A stretch of 64,000 nt of DNA from Thermoanaerobaculia bacterium (GCA_947259195.1 CAMYLC010000058.1:1-64000); one strand, 5' to 3'. Numbered from the stretch's first letter, positions 50,257 through 58,357 are shown. The notes: generated by a model not told the origin, from the sequence alone. Numbers and translations are program-made.

Positions 50257-51423
50257 ATGCCTCACCCACAACGAGACCAGGGGTTGCTGAAGAAGCTCCT
50301 CGCACCGGTACTTGCACTTGCCGTATCTCTCATTCTGAGCCTTGCCACCGCCGAGATCTTGGTTCGAGTGGCACGGCCGCAGCCCAGGTTGGTCATCGAG
50401 CCTGGCGGCTTCTACATGCCCGATCCACCTGGACGATACCGACTGTCACCGGGATATCGCGGCAGAATCTACAACCGCGCCGAGTACTCGAACGAGATCC
50501 GGATCAACGAGGCAGGGCTACGGGGCTCCGAGCTCGGACCTTCGTCTGAGGAGATACTGCGAGTTCTGATTGTCGGGGATTCGTTCGTCTTCGGCGTTGG
50601 TGTCGAAGACTCCGAGACCTTCACCGCACTGCTGCCGAAGAATCTGGCCCGAATGGGATTCGCGGCAGAGGGTCTGAACGCCGGGATTCCGGCCTTCGGC
50701 GTACCCGACGCCGAGAGCTGGTGCCGGCGGCACGGTGCCGATCTCGATCCGGACGTCGTGGTCCTGGCGATCTTCCTGGGTAACGATCTGGTGGATGCGT
50801 CGCCCGATCGCGAGGAGATTCTGCTCGTCGATGGACTGCTGGTTCCCAGCCAGTCCTCCGGCGGCCTCAAGGCCTGGTTGCACCGCCGCTCCCACCTCTT
50901 CGTCGCCATCAAGAGTCTCCTGGAGCAGCCGGGTTTCCAGCCTCTCCGCGCCAAGCTGGGCCTGGGAGAGCCTTGGACCACCAGGACTCTCAGAGAAGAG
51001 CTCGGCGTCTACAAGCAGTCAGCGGAGCAGGACCTAAGGGCGGCAATCGACGCTACGGATGAAGCTCTTGGAGGATTTGTGGAACTGTCCGAGGAGCTCG
51101 GCTTCGATCTCGTCGCCGCACTGATCCCCAGCGAGATCCAGATCGAGCCCGATCGTTGGCACACTAGCCTTACCAGCTTAGGTCTTGTCCCAGCCGACTA
51201 CGAACCCTCTACCCCAACCCGGATCTTTCAGGATCTTCTCGCCCGGCACGGGGTCCCGACTCTCGACTTCGGACCACCATTTGTCGGCAGCCTGTCACGG
51301 GGCGATCAGCTCTACTTTCGCTTCGATCGTCATTGGACCCCGGCAGGCCATTCACTGGCTGCCAACGAGCTGGCGCGGTTCCTCGCACCCCGCCTCGAAT
51401 CCGCCGGCGCGCCGGGCCTCTAG
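50257..51423 (+). CDS. Membrane-anchored SGNH/GDSL hydrolase
   Basis: The 388-residue protein has a membrane helix (LLAPVLALAVSLILSLATAEIL) followed by the SGNH hydrolase domain. Block I holds S109 in IVGDSFVFGVGV. Block III is FLGNDLVDAS. The C-terminal block is FDRHWTPAGHSLAANELARFL with the Asp/His pair. Such envelope proteins often act as esterases or acetyltransferases on polysaccharides or lipids. It is the third gene after an exported amidohydrolase and a phosphodiesterase-like lipoprotein. The ATG at 50257 is chosen over a TTG at 50212 that overlaps the upstream gene. It converges with the oxidase operon. Confidence 0.85.
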   Translation: MPHPQRDQGLLKKLLAPVLALAVSLILSLATAEILVRVARPQPRLVIEPGGFYMPDPPGRYRLSPGYRGRIYNRAEYSNEIRINEAGLRGSELGPSSEEILRVLIVGDSFVFGVGVEDSETFTALLPKNLARMGFAAEGLNAGIPAFGVPDAESWCRRHGADLDPDVVVLAIFLGNDLVDASPDREEILLVDGLLVPSQSSGGLKAWLHRRSHLFVAIKSLLEQPGFQPLRAKLGLGEPWTTRTLREELGVYKQSAEQDLRAAIDATDEALGGFVELSEELGFDLVAALIPSEIQIEPDRWHTSLTSLGLVPADYEPSTPTRIFQDLLARHGVPTLDFGPPFVGSLSRGDQLYFRFDRHWTPAGHSLAANELARFLAPRLESAGAPGL

Positions 51424-51430
51424 ATCTTGG

Positions 51431-51853
51431 TCAGATCGGCAGTTGGTACAGCATCCAGTACACCAGGACTCCGGTGACGGAAACGTAGAGCCAGATGGGC
51501 AGGGTCCAGCGTGCGATGGCCGCATGCTTGTCGAATCGACCCCGCAACGCCCGCATCAGTGTGATCGCCGCCAGTATCGGCACAGCAGCCGCCAACGCGG
51601 AATGAGTCAGCAGGACCGTCAAGTAGAACGTCTTCAGCGTTCCCGTACCCTGGAATCGCATGGAGCCCACCTGTGAGTGATAGAAGAGATAGCTGACGAG
51701 GAACAGGACGGAGCAGGCGAACGCTATCAGCATACAAGCCCTGTGAGCTCCGATTCTGCGTTGCCGGATCATCCAATAGCCCACAACCAGAAAGGTCGCA
51801 CTCAGGCCATTCAGAGAGGCGTTGAGGGTGGGCAGCGTCGAGAGATCAGGCAT
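51431..51853 (-). CDS. DUF420 membrane protein of the oxidase operon
   Basis: The 140-residue protein has four transmembrane helices, with histidines at helix ends: IGAHRACMLIAFACSVLFLVSYLFYHSQVGSMRF, LLTHSALAAAVPILAAITL and AAIARWTLPIWLYVSVTGVLVYWMLYQ. This matches DUF420, a family regularly found in haem-copper oxidase operons and suspected to help assembly or haem handling. It is the last gene of the oxidase run, 74 bases after coxB. The long upstream extension of its frame is not conserved, so I start at the ATG at 51853. Its exact role is not established. Confidence 0.88.
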   Translation of the reverse strand: MPDLSTLPTLNASLNGLSATFLVVGYWMIRQRRIGAHRACMLIAFACSVLFLVSYLFYHSQVGSMRFQGTGTLKTFYLTVLLTHSALAAAVPILAAITLMRALRGRFDKHAAIARWTLPIWLYVSVTGVLVYWMLYQLPI

Positions 51854-51927
51854 CAGTCGATCATACCTGTCCCCAGGCGACTCTCCATCGAGGGCCTTGG
51901 GGACGCCGACGTCGACTGACAAGCCGT

Positions 51928-52728
51928 TCAGCTGGTGGCAGGTGCCAGCTTCTTCAGCTTCTCGTCCATCCAGGCGTCGAAGTCGGCCTGAGAGTGCACC
52001 TGAAAGAAGCCTCGCATCCGGTAGTGACCGAGACCGCACAGCTGAGCACAGGCGATCTCCCAGCACGAGAGGTTGGCTGCGCAGCCGGGCAGCTGCGCTT
52101 CCTCGGGCGTCGTGACCACCGGCACGAAGTGAACCGGAATCTCCATCCCGGGGACGGAGTCCTGTTTGACTCGCATGACTGGCAGAAAGAAGCTGTGAAT
52201 CACATCCTTGCTGGACAACAGAACGGTCACGGGCCGGTTCACCGGCAGATGGAGTTGATTGATCGTCGTCACGTCGTCTTTGGCAAACGGATCCTGCCGA
52301 TCCAGACCTAGCGGGTTGGCAGCATCCAGGAGGTTCACATCGACACTGCCAAAAACACCGTCGGGACCCGGATAGTGAACATTCCAGGCGAACTGCTCAG
52401 CGACGACCCTGACCTGCAAGGCATCCACGTCAGGCGAATGAGGAGTCACCCATCGTGCCCATGCCGGGATGGCAAAGCCGACCAGGAGAATGGCCTCGGC
52501 CAGAACGACGCCTCCTTCCAGATACGAGGAGAAGTGGCTCTTGACTCCCGTGTAGCTGGCCTGTGCGTTTCTGCCGGCCCGAAAGCGGAACAGGACATAG
52601 ACGAAGTAGAGACTCCACCCGACAAAGAGAAAGAGCATCAGCCAGTGCATCAGGACCATCATGCGGTCAATCTCCGCACCGTGTGCGGCTGCGTTCTCGG
52701 GTAGCCATCGACTCAGTATCGAGTACAT
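51928..52728 (-). CDS. coxB: Cytochrome c oxidase subunit II
   Basis: Subunit II carries the dinuclear CuA centre that accepts electrons from cytochrome c. The 266-residue protein has two N-terminal helices (~22-47 and ~72-92) and a periplasmic cupredoxin domain. The CuA ligands are H178 in VIHSFFLPVMR, then C227-A-Q229-L-C231-GLG-H235-YR-M238. The usual Glu between the cysteines is Gln, which coordinates through its backbone carbonyl and so is tolerable. There is no fused c-type haem (no CxxCH). The aromatic W115 region EQFAWNVHYPGPDG is conserved. Confidence 0.95.
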   Translation of the reverse strand: MYSILSRWLPENAAAHGAEIDRMMVLMHWLMLFLFVGWSLYFVYVLFRFRAGRNAQASYTGVKSHFSSYLEGGVVLAEAILLVGFAIPAWARWVTPHSPDVDALQVRVVAEQFAWNVHYPGPDGVFGSVDVNLLDAANPLGLDRQDPFAKDDVTTINQLHLPVNRPVTVLLSSKDVIHSFFLPVMRVKQDSVPGMEIPVHFVPVVTTPEEAQLPGCAANLSCWEIACAQLCGLGHYRMRGFFQVHSQADFDAWMDEKLKKLAPATS

Positions 52729-53040
52729 CTAGGGTGTCCCTCCATGCGTCGGCTGCAGATCTTTGCCCTGGCTTCGCGCCTGTCGGGCGCGCTGGCGAAT
52801 AGACAGGAACAACGCCACAAAGCTGCCTTGAACCAAAGCCACCACTCCCAGCAGGAAGAGGATCGCGTTGTTCATTCCGGCCGTCATGGCCGAATCCCCG
52901 GCGCCATAGCAGACGGCGCAGGCCGCGGCGGACTCCGAAAACGCTACCGCCGCGATGAGAGCCATGGAAACCGCGAGCCAGCCTGAGGAAGCGGCTCGTT
53001 TGGAAGCTCCACCGGCCGGGCCCAGGTCAGTCCGTCGCAT
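52729..53040 (-). CDS. Small membrane protein with CAVC motif in the oxidase operon
   Basis: The 103-residue protein has a signal-like N-terminal helix (GWLAVSMALIAAVAFSESAAA), then C41-A-V-C44-YGAGDSAMTAGMNNAILFLLGVVALVQGSFVALFLSI, a second helix and a basic tail. The CAVC-YG motif at the membrane surface could bind copper or a haem-related cofactor, or form a disulfide. It abuts coxB (coxB starts at 52728), which suggests an oxidase assembly function. I do not recognise a named family. Confidence 0.75.
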   Translation of the reverse strand: MRRTDLGPAGGASKRAASSGWLAVSMALIAAVAFSESAAACAVCYGAGDSAMTAGMNNAILFLLGVVALVQGSFVALFLSIRQRARQARSQGKDLQPTHGGTP

Positions 53041-53042
53041 TG

Positions 53043-53246
53043 CTATTCGAGCCTCTTCAGTTTGCCGAAGTAGCGCGCGGCATAGAGCGACAGCAGGATC
53101 CCGGTCAGAAAGAAGATCACCGCCATGCCCAAGCCCTGGCTACTGGACTGCTGCAAGTACTGCTGCGTGCCCCAGGCACCGACGCCAATGGACAGGAGAA
53201 TCGCGGCCACAATGAAGACGACATGGAAACTTCGCAGGGACAGCAT
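53043..53246 (-). CDS. Small two-helix membrane protein of the oxidase operon
   Basis: The 67-residue protein consists of two transmembrane helices: FHVVFIVAAILLSIGVGAW and GLGMAVIFFLTGILLSLYAARYFG. It is sandwiched between coxIV and the CAVC protein with 2-base gaps, so it is part of the oxidase operon. No motif identifies a function. Such small proteins often act as extra subunits or assembly factors. Its compact spacing argues that it is real. Confidence 0.72.
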   Translation of the reverse strand: MLSLRSFHVVFIVAAILLSIGVGAWGTQQYLQQSSSQGLGMAVIFFLTGILLSLYAARYFGKLKRLE

Positions 53247-53248
53247 GG

Positions 53249-53548
53249 TCAGCCCAACCTATCGTGGTAACCGCCCAAGGGCAGAAGAATCAAGGCCACG
53301 AAGAAGATCATCGTCAGAATCAGCACTGCGTAAACGAGCCTCCGTTCCGAAATCAAATGCATGAAGAAGGCCGCCACAAGGGAGCCCTTGATCGAGGCAA
53401 TGAACAGGGCCAGGCCCACCGCGGCACCGAAGCTCAAGTGCAGGTAGCTGACACCGACCGTGACAAGCGTCAGGACTGCGAGGGCTACGAAGACCAGGAT
53501 GTAGACCCTGGTTTCCCTTCTAATTTCCTCGACACTGTGTCCACTCAT
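53249..53548 (-). CDS. Cytochrome c oxidase subunit IV (prokaryotic)
   Basis: The 99-residue protein has three transmembrane helices (VYILVFVALAVLTLVTVGVSYL, SFGAAVGLALFIASIKGSLVAAFFMHLI and LVYAVLILTMIFFVALILLPLG). The segment IKGSLVAAFFMHL is typical of the bacterial CoxIV/CtaF family, which stabilises the oxidase core. It lies two bases from the small two-helix gene and 19 bases after the subunit III gene. The ATG at 53548 is preceded by AGGAGG. Confidence 0.93.
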   Translation of the reverse strand: MSGHSVEEIRRETRVYILVFVALAVLTLVTVGVSYLHLSFGAAVGLALFIASIKGSLVAAFFMHLISERRLVYAVLILTMIFFVALILLPLGGYHDRLG

Positions 53549-53567
53549 CTACAACTCCTCCTACCCA

Positions 53568-54158
53568 CTACAGCAGGTAAAGGGTGGGGAAAAGAAAGAT
53601 CCAGACCAGATCCACGAAATGCCAGTACAGCCCGATCACCTCGACTCGATTGGTGTATCTCTCCGGCTCTGTCATCCACATTTTGCTGCCCGGCCCGAGG
53701 AGATAGGCGATGACGATCATTCCTCCCAGCACATGCAGTCCATGCAGGCCGGTCAGGGTGAAATAGGTGGCCATGAAGTTGTCGTGAGAAGGATACAAAT
53801 GGTGCTCGAACTTGGCGGCGTACTCGATGGTCTTGATGACCATGAAGATCAGCCCCAGGAGAAACGTCAGGCCCATCCATTTGCGGTACTTGCCGAAGTC
53901 GCCGAGGCGCAAGGCCGCCCATGACATGACCATCGAGACCGACGAGGTAATGAGCACCATGGTGTTGATCGTCGCCAACGGTACATTCAGCACTTCGTAA
54001 CCGTGCGGCCACGATGTGGCACCGGTACGCAGGAGAATCAGGGCCGAGAACAGAGCCCCGAACAACATGACCTCGGAGGCCAGAAAGAGCCACACGCCCA
54101 GCTTGGCATTGTAGAGGCCCGTATCGGGACGTGGCTCGACGGTGTAGGGGATCTGCAT
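53568..54158 (-). CDS. Cytochrome c oxidase subunit III
   Basis: Subunit III of the haem-copper oxidase has about five predicted helices in 196 residues. Family blocks are LGVWLFLASEVMLFGALFSALILLR, YFTLTGLHGLHVLGGMIVIAYLL with the HGLH motif, and VEVIGLYWHFVDLVWIFLFPTLYLL. It supports proton uptake and stability of subunit I. The N-terminal two helices of larger homologues are absent, as in many bacterial forms. It lies 18 bases after the subunit I stop. Confidence 0.95.
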   Translation of the reverse strand: MQIPYTVEPRPDTGLYNAKLGVWLFLASEVMLFGALFSALILLRTGATSWPHGYEVLNVPLATINTMVLITSSVSMVMSWAALRLGDFGKYRKWMGLTFLLGLIFMVIKTIEYAAKFEHHLYPSHDNFMATYFTLTGLHGLHVLGGMIVIAYLLGPGSKMWMTEPERYTNRVEVIGLYWHFVDLVWIFLFPTLYLL

Positions 54159-54176
54159 GATTCTCTTCTGTCCTCC

Positions 54177-55943
54177 TCAGGCCACTGCGTTTTGCGGCAG
54201 GAAGCTCTCGTCCGATTCGGGCGGGCTGTATTCGTAAGGACCGCGGGTGACAACAGGCAGCTCGGGGAAATTGCCGTGCGCCACGGGCGGCGAAGGCGCC
54301 GCGACCCATTCCAGCGTCGTGGCGTCCCAGGGATTCGAACCGACCTTCACACCCCACCTGATACTCACGAAGAGGTTGATGATGAATGGGATCTGGGCAA
54401 CGAGGAGACCAAAGGCCGACATCGACATGAACGCATTCCAGTGCAGCACTCCCTGAGCGTGGGAGTACTGGGCTCCGCCGTCGTAGAGTCGTCTCGACAC
54501 CCCGGCCAGGCCCTGAACGAACATCGGCATGAAGATCCCGTTCATGAAGATCAACGAAGGCCAGAAGTGGAGCTTGCCCAGGCGCTCACTCATCTGTCTA
54601 CCAGTGATCTTCGGAAACCAGTAGTAGATCCCCGCAAAGATCGCGAAGATCGTGCCTGGCGCCACCACGTAGTGAAAATGCCCGATGACGTAGTAGGTGT
54701 CATGCAAATGGATGTCGCTGGGAGCCAGACCCAGAGGCAGACCCGTAAGGCCACCGATACCGAACATCGGCAGAAAGGCCAACGCAAAGAGCATCGGAGT
54801 GTTGAACCGTATGGAGCCGCCCCAGAGCGAGATCAGAAGCGCCGAGAGGATCACCACCGAAGGCACGGAGATGATCATCGTGGTGGTCTGAAAGAAGGAG
54901 CTGATAGCCGTCCCCATGCCGGTCAGGAACATGTGATGCGCCCAGACGATGAACGACATGAAGCCCAGGAAGACGGCGGAATAGACCATCGGCCTGTAGC
55001 CCCAAAGTGGCTTGCGAGTGTTGTTGGCGATGATCTCCGCGACGATTCCCATTGCCGGCAGGATCAAGACGTAGACCTCTGGATGTGCCAGGAACCAGAA
55101 TAGATGCTGCCATAGCAGCGGGTTTCCACCACCAGCGACCTCCAGGACCTCGCCACTGACCACCAGGCCGCTGGGCATGAAGAAACTGGTGCCGGCCACC
55201 CGATCCATGAGTTGAAGAATTCCCGCTGCCTCCAACGGCGGGAAGGCCAGCAGGAGCAAGAAAGAGGTGACCAGCTGTGACCAGACGAACATCGGCAGAC
55301 GCATGAAGTCCAAGCCCTCAGCGCGCAGCTGGAAGATGGTGACGATGAAATTCACCGAGCCCAGAAGCGACGAGGTAATCAGGAAGATCATTCCCACCAG
55401 CCACCACGTTTGACCCGATGTGGCGATATTGGAAAGCGGCGGATAGGAAGTCCAGCCCGAATTGGCGGCTCCACCCGGGACGAAGAAGCTGGCCAACATG
55501 ATGAGTCCGCCTGGCAGGTAGCACCAGTAGCTGGCCATGTTCAGCTTCGGAAACGCCATGTCGGGGGCGCCGATCTGCAACGGCACGAGGTAGTTGCCAT
55601 AGGCACCGACGAGCAGGGGAACTACCGCCAGGAATACCATGATGGTGCCGTGCATTGCTCCCAACTGGTTGTAGAACTCCGGTAGCATGATGCCGCCAGG
55701 AGCATTGGCGCTGCCAAGAAGACCGCCGATGATGGGGACTGGCCGACCCGGAAAGGCCAACTGCCATCGCATGATCAACATCAGGCAGAAGCCGAACAGC
55801 AAGAAGCACAAAGCGGTGAAGGCGTACTGGAGCCCGATGACCTTGTGGTCTTGCGAGAAGATGTAGCGCTGCCAGAACGGCAGCTCGTGGTGCTCGGCTG
55901 CGTGGTCTTGCGCTCCGACAGCCTGCTCTTCGCTAGCGCTCAT
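54177..55943 (-). CDS. ctaD: Cytochrome c oxidase subunit I
   Basis: Subunit I contains haem a and the haem a3-CuB reaction centre that reduces oxygen and pumps protons. The 588-residue protein has 12 predicted helices. HGTIMVF (low-spin haem ligand), HLFWFLAHPEVYVLILPAMGIV (CuB ligand and crosslinked Tyr), AHHMFLTGMG (CuB His pair) and HDTYYVIGHFHYV (haem a3/haem a ligands) are present. The HPEVY helix marks an A-type oxidase. The ATG at 55943 is preceded by AAGGAG at 6 bases. It heads the operon; subunit II is near its end, which is an unusual order. Confidence 0.96.
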   Translation of the reverse strand: MSASEEQAVGAQDHAAEHHELPFWQRYIFSQDHKVIGLQYAFTALCFLLFGFCLMLIMRWQLAFPGRPVPIIGGLLGSANAPGGIMLPEFYNQLGAMHGTIMVFLAVVPLLVGAYGNYLVPLQIGAPDMAFPKLNMASYWCYLPGGLIMLASFFVPGGAANSGWTSYPPLSNIATSGQTWWLVGMIFLITSSLLGSVNFIVTIFQLRAEGLDFMRLPMFVWSQLVTSFLLLLAFPPLEAAGILQLMDRVAGTSFFMPSGLVVSGEVLEVAGGGNPLLWQHLFWFLAHPEVYVLILPAMGIVAEIIANNTRKPLWGYRPMVYSAVFLGFMSFIVWAHHMFLTGMGTAISSFFQTTTMIISVPSVVILSALLISLWGGSIRFNTPMLFALAFLPMFGIGGLTGLPLGLAPSDIHLHDTYYVIGHFHYVVAPGTIFAIFAGIYYWFPKITGRQMSERLGKLHFWPSLIFMNGIFMPMFVQGLAGVSRRLYDGGAQYSHAQGVLHWNAFMSMSAFGLLVAQIPFIINLFVSIRWGVKVGSNPWDATTLEWVAAPSPPVAHGNFPELPVVTRGPYEYSPPESDESFLPQNAVA

Positions 55944-56081
55944 CAGCGACTCCTTGTCTGACTGATCGCGATGGACGACACCCATCCATCAACCTTCGGC
56001 CCTCAACCGTCGGTGCTGCCCAACGGACTGGATCGAGTTTTGGTGGCCGGAGTGTATGACACTGGGTTCATCGCCTGCAAG

Positions 56082-56112
56082 CGCTACTCGCTACTCCGGG
56101 CAGCGAGTAGCG
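56082..56112. repeat. Perfect 11-bp inverted repeat upstream of the oxidase operon
   Basis: CGCTACTCGCT (56082-56092) and AGCGAGTAGCG (56102-56112) pair perfectly around a 9-base loop. There is no U-tract, so a simple terminator is unlikely. It lies 140-170 bases before ctaD, in the right place for an operator or a transcribed leader structure, and immediately next to the first repeat copy of the cluster. Confidence 0.5.
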
Positions 56113-56113
56113 A

Positions 56114-56446
56114 GGGTTAGATCGGCCGGGCGTTCCTTCCGGCCAGTCTTTGAGGGCTTGGGGTTGAAGCAGCCGTCGCTGGCTCCGGCTGATCTTTGGG
56201 GCCTTGGGTCCTGAACAACCACCATCTTCGTGTGGAGGTTCGTCCGGGTGGGCAGTAGGGGGTAGGGGGTGAGTCAGTAGTCGGAATCTCGATGTGTCTC
56301 GAGGGTGGTAGATCGAGCCATGGGTCTCCCTCGTCGGAGGGGCATGGTCGGGTGAGGCCGCAGACGGGGGAGATCCCTGATTCGATCGGCCGTCTCAACA
56401 CTCAAGCCCCCATAGATCGGTCGGCGGAGAGCCGGTCCCCTCAACC
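56114..56446. repeat. Cluster of three intergenic hairpin repeats (R6-R8)
   Basis: The 516-base gap 55944-56459 contains no supported gene. Two tandem forward copies occupy 56114-56163 and 56160-56213; one reverse copy occupies 56401-56446. Each has box A (GGTTGA-like), a hairpin and box B (TCTTTGAGGGCTTGGG-like). The stems differ: GGCCGG/CCGGCC (56124-56129, 56139-56144), CAGCCG/CGGCTG (56170-56175, 56186-56191) and CGGC/GCCG (56422-56425, 56431-56434). A box A fragment also occurs at 56001-56008 (complement). I see nothing interpretable between 56214 and 56400. Confidence 0.6.
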
Positions 56447-56459
56447 CTCAGGGCGGGCT

Positions 56460-57161
56460 CTAGTCGGCCAGCGCGTCGACGATCAACTGCGTGAGCGCGT
56501 CAGCCTGGTCGGTGCGAAAGACGTGCTGGGCGTGGGCACCGCCTTCGAGGATCTCGAGGCGTTTGGGCTCCGGTGCCTGCTCGAACTGTTGCTTGACCCG
56601 TGGCAGGAGTCGCTCTTCGCGGCTCACCACGAACAGAAACGAGCTCGCCTTCATCCGATCGGCATCGTTGATGGGCGCCGCGGCCAGGAGAATCAGCTTG
56701 TAGAAGGTACCGTCGGGTGCTTCCACGCTGGCTCTGGCGACGGCGCCACCACCCATGCTGGCACCGAGCGCCGAGACCCTTCGGGCGCCGCGGTGGCGGA
56801 GAAGACCCGCCGCCGCCACCACGTCCAGCCAGAGTGACCCCTCTTCTCCACCCGGAGTCGAAAGACCGTAGCCCCGAAAGTCCAGGGCCAGGACCTGGAG
56901 CCCCTTGCCACTCAAGTGACTCGCCAGTGGCCGCCAGCTCTCCTTGTCGAACACCTTGCCATGCGCGAGCACCACAGCGTGTTCGCCCTCGCCGTAGAGG
57001 TCAGCCTGAATCTCCCCTCCGTCCCTGGTGGAGAAGGAGACAGTCTTCGGCGACTCGGCCGCCCGGCAGGCCCCAGGTGCCATCGCTGCAGTCAACCCGA
57101 CCGCCGAGGCGAAGCTCAGGGCCGAGAGAAGCGCTCGCCGATGTCCTGCCAATCTCGGCAT
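56460..57161 (-). CDS. Exported alpha/beta hydrolase
   Basis: The 233-residue protein begins with a signal peptide (LLSALSFASAVGLTAAMAPGACRA). The hydrolase fold shows VVLAHGKVFDKESW, ALDFRGYGLSTPGG, nucleophile Ser in GASMGGGAV and histidine in EGGAHAQHVF. The acid position reads VSREERLLP, with Glu rather than the usual Asp. The layout suggests a small periplasmic esterase or dienelactone-hydrolase-like enzyme. The ATG at 57161 lies inside the end of the upstream HAD gene, a 46-base overlap, suggesting coupling. The substrate is unknown. Confidence 0.83.
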   Translation of the reverse strand: MPRLAGHRRALLSALSFASAVGLTAAMAPGACRAAESPKTVSFSTRDGGEIQADLYGEGEHAVVLAHGKVFDKESWRPLASHLSGKGLQVLALDFRGYGLSTPGGEEGSLWLDVVAAAGLLRHRGARRVSALGASMGGGAVARASVEAPDGTFYKLILLAAAPINDADRMKASSFLFVVSREERLLPRVKQQFEQAPEPKRLEILEGGAHAQHVFRTDQADALTQLIVDALAD

Positions 57162-57739
57162 CGAAAAATCCGCCCTTTCAACTCGTCTTCGGGTCTCGGT
57201 GAGCTTCGATTCCAGGGTCGATCGAGAAGGGCCACTGGCGCGTCCAGCACGCTAGCGAGACGCCGAGCCACCTCGGCAGAATCCTCGACGACCAGGCTGA
57301 AGGAACGGCGGGAGAGCTCCTCCATGCTGATCGCCCGTGAGCCGCTGAACAGATCTTCCGACCAGGAGTACTTATCGAGAAACGTCAGGGAATGGTGGGG
57401 CACCCCTCGTTCGGTCAGCCACTGGCGAGAAACCTCCTCGGTCCCAGGTGGTCGACCCGTCACCACCGCCACCTCGTAGCCGCGATCCACCCAGGCTGCC
57501 AGGGTTTCGACCGCCCCAGTCATGGGTTGGATCTCAGCCAGTACCTCTGGGCGGTGCACGGACTTCATGAAATCGTCCAGGCTCTCAGGCGACAGTCCCA
57601 GCGAGACTCCCAGATCAAAAGACTCGATCTCTTCCAGATCGACTCTTCTGCCGTGCTCCTGCTCGAAGACCTTGGCGAACATCCGGGCCGTCTGGCCGAG
57701 ACAATCGTCGATATCGACATAGATACAGCCAGCAGTCAT
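57116..57739 (-). CDS. HAD-like hydrolase, 5'-nucleotidase (NT5C) type
   Basis: The ~207-residue protein has HAD motif I IYVDIDDCLGQTARMF (Asp-x-Asp), motif II VVTGRPPG, a basic residue in FLDKYSWS and motif IV VVEDSAEVARRLA. The order and size resemble the 5'(3')-deoxyribonucleotidase/NT5C family that removes phosphate from deoxynucleotides. The family reading is moderate because the cap is short. The ATG at 57739 is preceded by GAGGAG. It overlaps the hydrolase start by 46 bases and follows the tag gene by 51 bases on the same strand. Confidence 0.78.
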   Translation of the reverse strand: MTAGCIYVDIDDCLGQTARMFAKVFEQEHGRRVDLEEIESFDLGVSLGLSPESLDDFMKSVHRPEVLAEIQPMTGAVETLAAWVDRGYEVAVVTGRPPGTEEVSRQWLTERGVPHHSLTFLDKYSWSEDLFSGSRAISMEELSRRSFSLVVEDSAEVARRLASVLDAPVALLDRPWNRSSPRPEDELKGRIFRCRDWQDIGERFSRP

Positions 57740-57790
57740 CAAGGCTCTTCTCCTCGAGAGTTCCTCATCTCGACCAGCCCATCAGCAACT

Positions 57791-58357
57791 TCAACCGGCC
57801 AGCTCCGAGTACCGAAAGCAGCTCACTAGGTGATCGTTAACCATTCCAGCAGCCTGCATATAGGCGTAGGAGATGGTACTGCCCACGAAGTTGAAACCCC
57901 GCTTCTTGAGATCCTCGCTCATGGCATCGGACTGTGGTGTGCTGGCGGGGATCTGATCCATCCTCTCCCAGCGGTTGACCCGTGTCTTACCGCCCACGAA
58001 CTGCCAGATGTACACATCGAAACCGCCGAACTCTTCCTGGACGTCCAGAAAGGCGCGGGCATTCCGGATTGCCGAGTTGATCTTGAGCTTGTTCCGGATG
58101 ATGCCGGGGTCGGCCAGCAGCTCTGCGATCTTCTCTGCACCATAGGAAGCTACGATCTCTGGTCGAAATCCTTCAAATACCTCCCTGTAGCGTGCTCTTT
58201 TCTTCAGGACCGTGGACCAGGAGAGCCCCGCTTGGGCACCGTCCAGGACGAGGAACTCGAAGTGCTTCCTGTCGTCATGCACCGGCACACCCCACTCATC
58301 GTCGTGGTACTCGATCATCAGCGGATCGCTTGCGGACCAATTGCATCGTTTCACCAT
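57791..58357 (-). CDS. tag: DNA-3-methyladenine glycosylase I
   Basis: Tag removes 3-methyladenine from alkylated DNA. The 188-residue protein starts VKRCNWSASDPLMIEYHDDEWGVPVHDDRKHFEFLVLDGAQAGLSWSTVLKKRARYREVF, the standard Tag opening. C4 and a late His (NDHLVSCFRY) belong to the zinc-snap of the family. The tail GFNFVGSTISYAYMQAAGMVNDHL is diagnostic. The ATG at 58357 has GAGG upstream. Together with mutM this gives the window two base-excision enzymes. It is 40 bases downstream of the PLP enzyme gene. Confidence 0.95.
   Translation of the reverse strand: MVKRCNWSASDPLMIEYHDDEWGVPVHDDRKHFEFLVLDGAQAGLSWSTVLKKRARYREVFEGFRPEIVASYGAEKIAELLADPGIIRNKLKINSAIRNARAFLDVQEEFGGFDVYIWQFVGGKTRVNRWERMDQIPASTPQSDAMSEDLKKRGFNFVGSTISYAYMQAAGMVNDHLVSCFRYSELAG

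Noticed and set aside
54003..55103. Long plus-strand ORF opposite ctaD and subunit III
   Set aside because: Low-complexity His/Arg/Asp-rich product mirrors the membrane helices of the real genes.
55944..56459. tRNA, CRISPR or insertion-sequence content in the largest gap
   Set aside because: No cloverleaf, no regularly spaced direct repeats and no transposase frame; the gap is explained in part by the hairpin repeats.
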